64,000 nucleotides of DNA, taken from positions 1-64,000 of the forward strand of contig WSYE01000001.1 in the NCBI GenBank assembly GCA_009773665.1, written 5' to 3'. The translations under genes were made by a program, and so were the position numbers. Source of the stretch: Desulfovibrionaceae bacterium (GTDB lineage: Bacteria; Desulfobacterota; Desulfovibrionia; Desulfovibrionales; Desulfovibrionaceae). Below, piece after piece: positions 61,795 to 64,000 of the stretch (positions are counted from its first letter, which is position 1; every line of letters begins with the position of its first letter). The notes beneath the pieces were generated by a model. The model saw nothing but the letters and a program-made list of their open reading frames with translations, was not told the origin of the DNA and did not search any database.

Positions 61795-61878
61795 GCGTCC
61801 CTCTGGAGATGCCTTAATTAAATGATAGCATGTGCTCGGTTGTCAAATAACATGCCCCCCTCTGCACCAAATTAAAGT

Positions 61879-62094
61879 TCAGGGCAGTCCAGCCAGATCG
61901 CGTTCCGCGAAGACCATGCGGGTCCAGTCCCGGTAGTGCTCTTTGTCCTTGATGTGGGCGAACACTTCCGCGAGGTTTTTACTCCCCGCCACCTTCTGGG
62001 TGGCGTCTTCCTGCCACCACGTTATCAGTCCCTTGGAGCGCTTGTCCTTGCCGACCAGCAGCTCGAACGTCCCCCCAAAAGAAACAAGGGCCAA
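61879..62094 (-). pseudogene. Probable C-terminal remnant of an unknown protein
   Basis: The frame reads GGTFELLVGKDKRSKGLITW, then AEVFAHIKDKEHYRDWTRMV and ends ERDLAGLP. It has protein-like composition but no good start: the only candidate is a TTG without a ribosome binding site. It is likely the tail of a gene cut near the right boundary of the mobile element. The family is unknown. Confidence 0.4.
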
Positions 62095-62299
62095 GTGTCG
62101 TTGTCAACAAACACAGACGCTCACGGTCCCTGTTTGATATTCGGTTTTAGGCTTCACGCCTTGGCGGGACCCCGTGATCCTTGGCCCACAGAGTCCTCGC
62201 CATATTGACGATGATTTTTATAATTCCACCCGCTGTTTTTACACTGTTTTAACACCCCCCTGATTATTCATTCCCCATCGACACTCATCGGAGGTTGCG

Positions 62300-62389
62300 A
62301 TGGACATTCTCTTCGTTTCGCTCACCTTGGCCCTGGTCTTCGGCCTGTTCGGCCTCATAGGCCTGCTTGGCAACCTGGAAAGGAAATAA
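62300..62389 (+). CDS. 29-residue membrane peptide at the head of the kdp operon
   Basis: ATG 62300 has GGAGG 7 bases upstream, the best ribosome site in the operon. The product starts [20 protein letters not shown] and ends LGNLERK: one transmembrane helix with a short basic end. It lies 2 bp before kdpF. It resembles KdpF in size and layout but lacks the Leu-Tyr-Leu...Pro-Glu pattern, so it is a separate small protein or a diverged duplicate. Confidence 0.65.
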   Translation: MDILFVSLTLALVFGLFGLIGLLGNLERK

Positions 62390-62391
62390 CC

Positions 62392-62475
62392 ATGGACAGT
62401 CTCGCGCTCACCCTTGCCGCCGTCCTGTTTGTGTACCTGCTGGCGGCGCTGTGCAAGCCGGAGTGGTTCGAATGA
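62392..62475 (+). CDS. kdpF: K+-transporting ATPase small subunit KdpF
   Basis: The 27-residue peptide, [20 protein letters not shown] followed by EWFE, matches the KdpF pattern (VLFVYLL...A...PE.F). KdpF stabilises the KdpABC potassium pump in the inner membrane. Its stop overlaps the kdpA start by 4 bp. The ribosome site is weak, consistent with coupling to the peptide upstream. Confidence 0.85.
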   Translation: MDSLALTLAAVLFVYLLAALCKPEWFE

Positions 62476-64000
62476 ACGCCAACAGCCTGTTTCACCTCGT
62501 GTTCTTCGTCGCTCTGCTCCTGGCCGCGTCCTGGCCGCTGGGCCTGTACATGGCCCGCGTCTACCAGGACCAGCCCTGCGGCTTGGACCGCGTGTTCGGC
62601 CCGGTGGAGCGTCTGCTGTACGGCCTGTGCGGCGTGGACGCCCGTCAGGAGATGGACTGGAAGGCCTACGCCCTGTCCATGGTGGGCCTGAACGCCTTGG
62701 GCCTCCTGGCGGTCTACGCGCTCCAGAGGCTTCAGGGCGCGCTGCCGCTTAACCCGGCGGACCTCCCTGCGGTAGACCCCTTCGTGGCCTTCAACACCGC
62801 CGTGAGCTTCGCCACCAACACCAACTGGCAGGCCTACGGCGGCGAGACCACCATGAGCCACCTCACCCAGATGCTGGCGCTCACGGTGCAGAACTTCCTG
62901 TCCGCAGCCACGGGCATGGCCGTGATGGCCGCCCTCATCCGGGGACTTGCCCGGCGCGAGACCGACAGGCTGGGAAACTTCTGGCGCGACGTCACCCGCT
63001 CGGTGCTCTACGTGCTGTTGCCGTTGTCCATCGTGTTGAGCCTTGCGCTCATGTGGCAGGGCGTGCCCCAGACCTTGGAAGGCTCGGCAACCGCCGCCTT
63101 CCTGGAGCCTGCCAGCTACGACAAACCCGTGCTGGATGAAACGGGCAGGACGGTCCTGGACGAGGCGGGCAAACCCAGGACGGAACCGGCCACGCAAGCG
63201 CAACAGAGCATCGCCCTAGGCCCCGTGGCCTCCCAGGTGGCCATCAAGCAGCTGGGTACCAACGGCGGGGGCTACTACAACGTCAACTCCGCCCATCCAT
63301 TCGAGAACCCCACTCCGCTCACCAACCTGCTGGAGATGCTGGCCATCCTGCTCATCCCGGCAGCGCTGTGCCACACCTTTGGCGTGATGGTGGGCGACAG
63401 GCGGCAGGGATTCGCGGTCCTCGCGGCAATGACCATCCTTTTCGCAGGGTTTGCATTCTTGACGCTCCAGGCCGAATCCGCCCTTAATCCGGCGCTTGCG
63501 GGCATGGGCGTGGAATCCGCCCCCAGCCTGGAGGGCAAGGAACTGCGCTTCGGCGTGGCCGGGTCCGCCCTGTGGGCCGCCGTCACCACTGCCGCGTCCA
63601 ACGGCTCGGTGAACGCCATGCACGACAGCTTTACGCCCCTTGGCGGCATGTGGCCGATGCTGCTCATGCAGCTTGGCGAGGTGGTCTACGGCGGCGTTGG
63701 CTCCGGACTGTACGGCATGCTGGTCTTCGCCGTGGTGGCCGTTTTCGTGGCCGGGCTGATGGTGGGGCGCACACCGGAGTACCTGGGCAAGAAGATCGAA
63801 CCCTTCGAGACCAAGATGGCCGCGCTCATCATCCTCATCCCACCCTTTTTGTGCCTGATAGGCACGGCCCTGGCCGCCGTGGCCGGTCCTCCCGAGGCCG
63901 TCTCCAACCCAGGACCGCACGGCTTCAGCCAGATGCTCTACGCGTTCTCGTCCATGGGCAACAACAACGGCAGCGCCTTCGCGGGCCTCACCGCCTCCTC
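62472..64000 (+). CDS. kdpA: K+-transporting ATPase subunit A (cut by window edge)
   Basis: The first 509 residues of KdpA, the potassium-binding channel-like subunit of the Kdp pump, are present. It has repeated membrane-pore-membrane segments with selectivity-filter-like motifs: [50 protein letters not shown] and [14 protein letters not shown]. The start is ATG 62472, overlapping kdpF. The gene continues past the window; kdpB and kdpC are expected next. Confidence 0.97.
   Translation, partial: MNANSLFHLVFFVALLLAASWPLGLYMARVYQDQPCGLDRVFGPVERLLYGLCGVDARQEMDWKAYALSMVGLNALGLLAVYALQRLQGALPLNPADLPAVDPFVAFNTAVSFATNTNWQAYGGETTMSHLTQMLALTVQNFLSAATGMAVMAALIRGLARRETDRLGNFWRDVTRSVLYVLLPLSIVLSLALMWQGVPQTLEGSATAAFLEPASYDKPVLDETGRTVLDEAGKPRTEPATQAQQSIALGPVASQVAIKQLGTNGGGYYNVNSAHPFENPTPLTNLLEMLAILLIPAALCHTFGVMVGDRRQGFAVLAAMTILFAGFAFLTLQAESALNPALAGMGVESAPSLEGKELRFGVAGSALWAAVTTAASNGSVNAMHDSFTPLGGMWPMLLMQLGEVVYGGVGSGLYGMLVFAVVAVFVAGLMVGRTPEYLGKKIEPFETKMAALIILIPPFLCLIGTALAAVAGPPEAVSNPGPHGFSQMLYAFSSMGNNNGSAFAGLTAS

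Larger units (their letters stand above)
53317..62100. mobile_element. Integrated P4/PICI-like mobile element or its remnant
   Basis: The element runs from the tRNA-Pro half-site through integrase, AlpA-like regulator, primase-helicase, nuclease and small genes to the XRE/DUF5677 pair. The right edge is placed only roughly, between the remnant at 61879-62094 and the kdp promoter. No head, tail, terminase or conjugation gene is present. The gene set (P4-type integrase, AlpA, primase with iteron-like origin) resembles phage satellites rather than full prophages. Confidence 0.75.

Noticed and set aside
62100-62299. Right attachment site of the mobile element
   Set aside because: No copy of the tRNA-Pro core or another direct repeat of the left junction could be found here by eye.

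Overview
The window reads as a piece of a high-GC Desulfovibrionales chromosome (Desulfovibrio or Fundidesulfovibrio type). The reasons are the gene families and their order, strong GGAGG ribosome binding sites, short GC-rich intergenic hairpins, and PEP-CTERM proteins in an otherwise sulfate-reducer-like gene set. This assignment is inference from gene content; no marker gene was compared.

Layout. 1-8.2 kb (mostly minus strand): start of aroC, an outer-membrane barrel gene and a TetR regulator that share an operator-like palindrome, lon with its terminator and acyP, radC, holA and two flavodoxin-like reductases. 8.4-13.3 kb (plus): tandem chromate transporters, an ammonium transporter broken by an out-of-frame deletion, its PII protein and a MarC-family protein. 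13.5-22.4 kb: ribF, tRNA-Leu, a 215-bp duplicated tRNA flank (one copy carrying a palindromic MITE-like insertion), three PEP-CTERM surface proteins, and a substrate-binding protein next to a disrupted sensor kinase. 22.7-31.1 kb: a large multi-PAS hybrid kinase, an ABC-F ATPase, a small lipoprotein and a second sensor kinase. 31.3-40.7 kb: tRNA-Val, the translation operon thrS-infC-rpmI-rplT-pheS-pheT (infC apparently starting at AUA inside the end of thrS), then fba and gap. 41-53.1 kb: a response regulator, a nucleoside-gate membrane protein, a lytic transglycosylase, a radical SAM protein, a ferredoxin-nitroreductase, a flagellin with a near-consensus sigma-28 promoter, a DGC/ECF-sigma/CMD/ProC-like cluster, and a three-part glycosyltransferase beside a DUF268 protein.

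53.3-62.1 kb is a mobile element. It begins in the 3' half of a tRNA-Pro gene whose terminator is still on the chromosomal side. It carries a P4-type integrase, an AlpA-like regulator, a tightly overlapping replication set (HTH protein, a 1011-residue DUF927-type primase-helicase, an ERCC4 nuclease), a BRO-N remnant, and an XRE plus DUF5677 pair of lower GC. The 3' end of the primase gene holds twelve exact copies of a 9-mer in both orientations with 9-10 bp steps. This looks like an iteron origin embedded in coding sequence and is the strongest candidate for an undescribed feature. No second tRNA-Pro copy is visible before the window ends in kdpF-kdpA.

Two genes, amt and the sensor kinase at 18.9 kb, carry the same kind of damage: a short internal loss that also shifts frame. 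Either pseudogene formation or local assembly errors would explain this.
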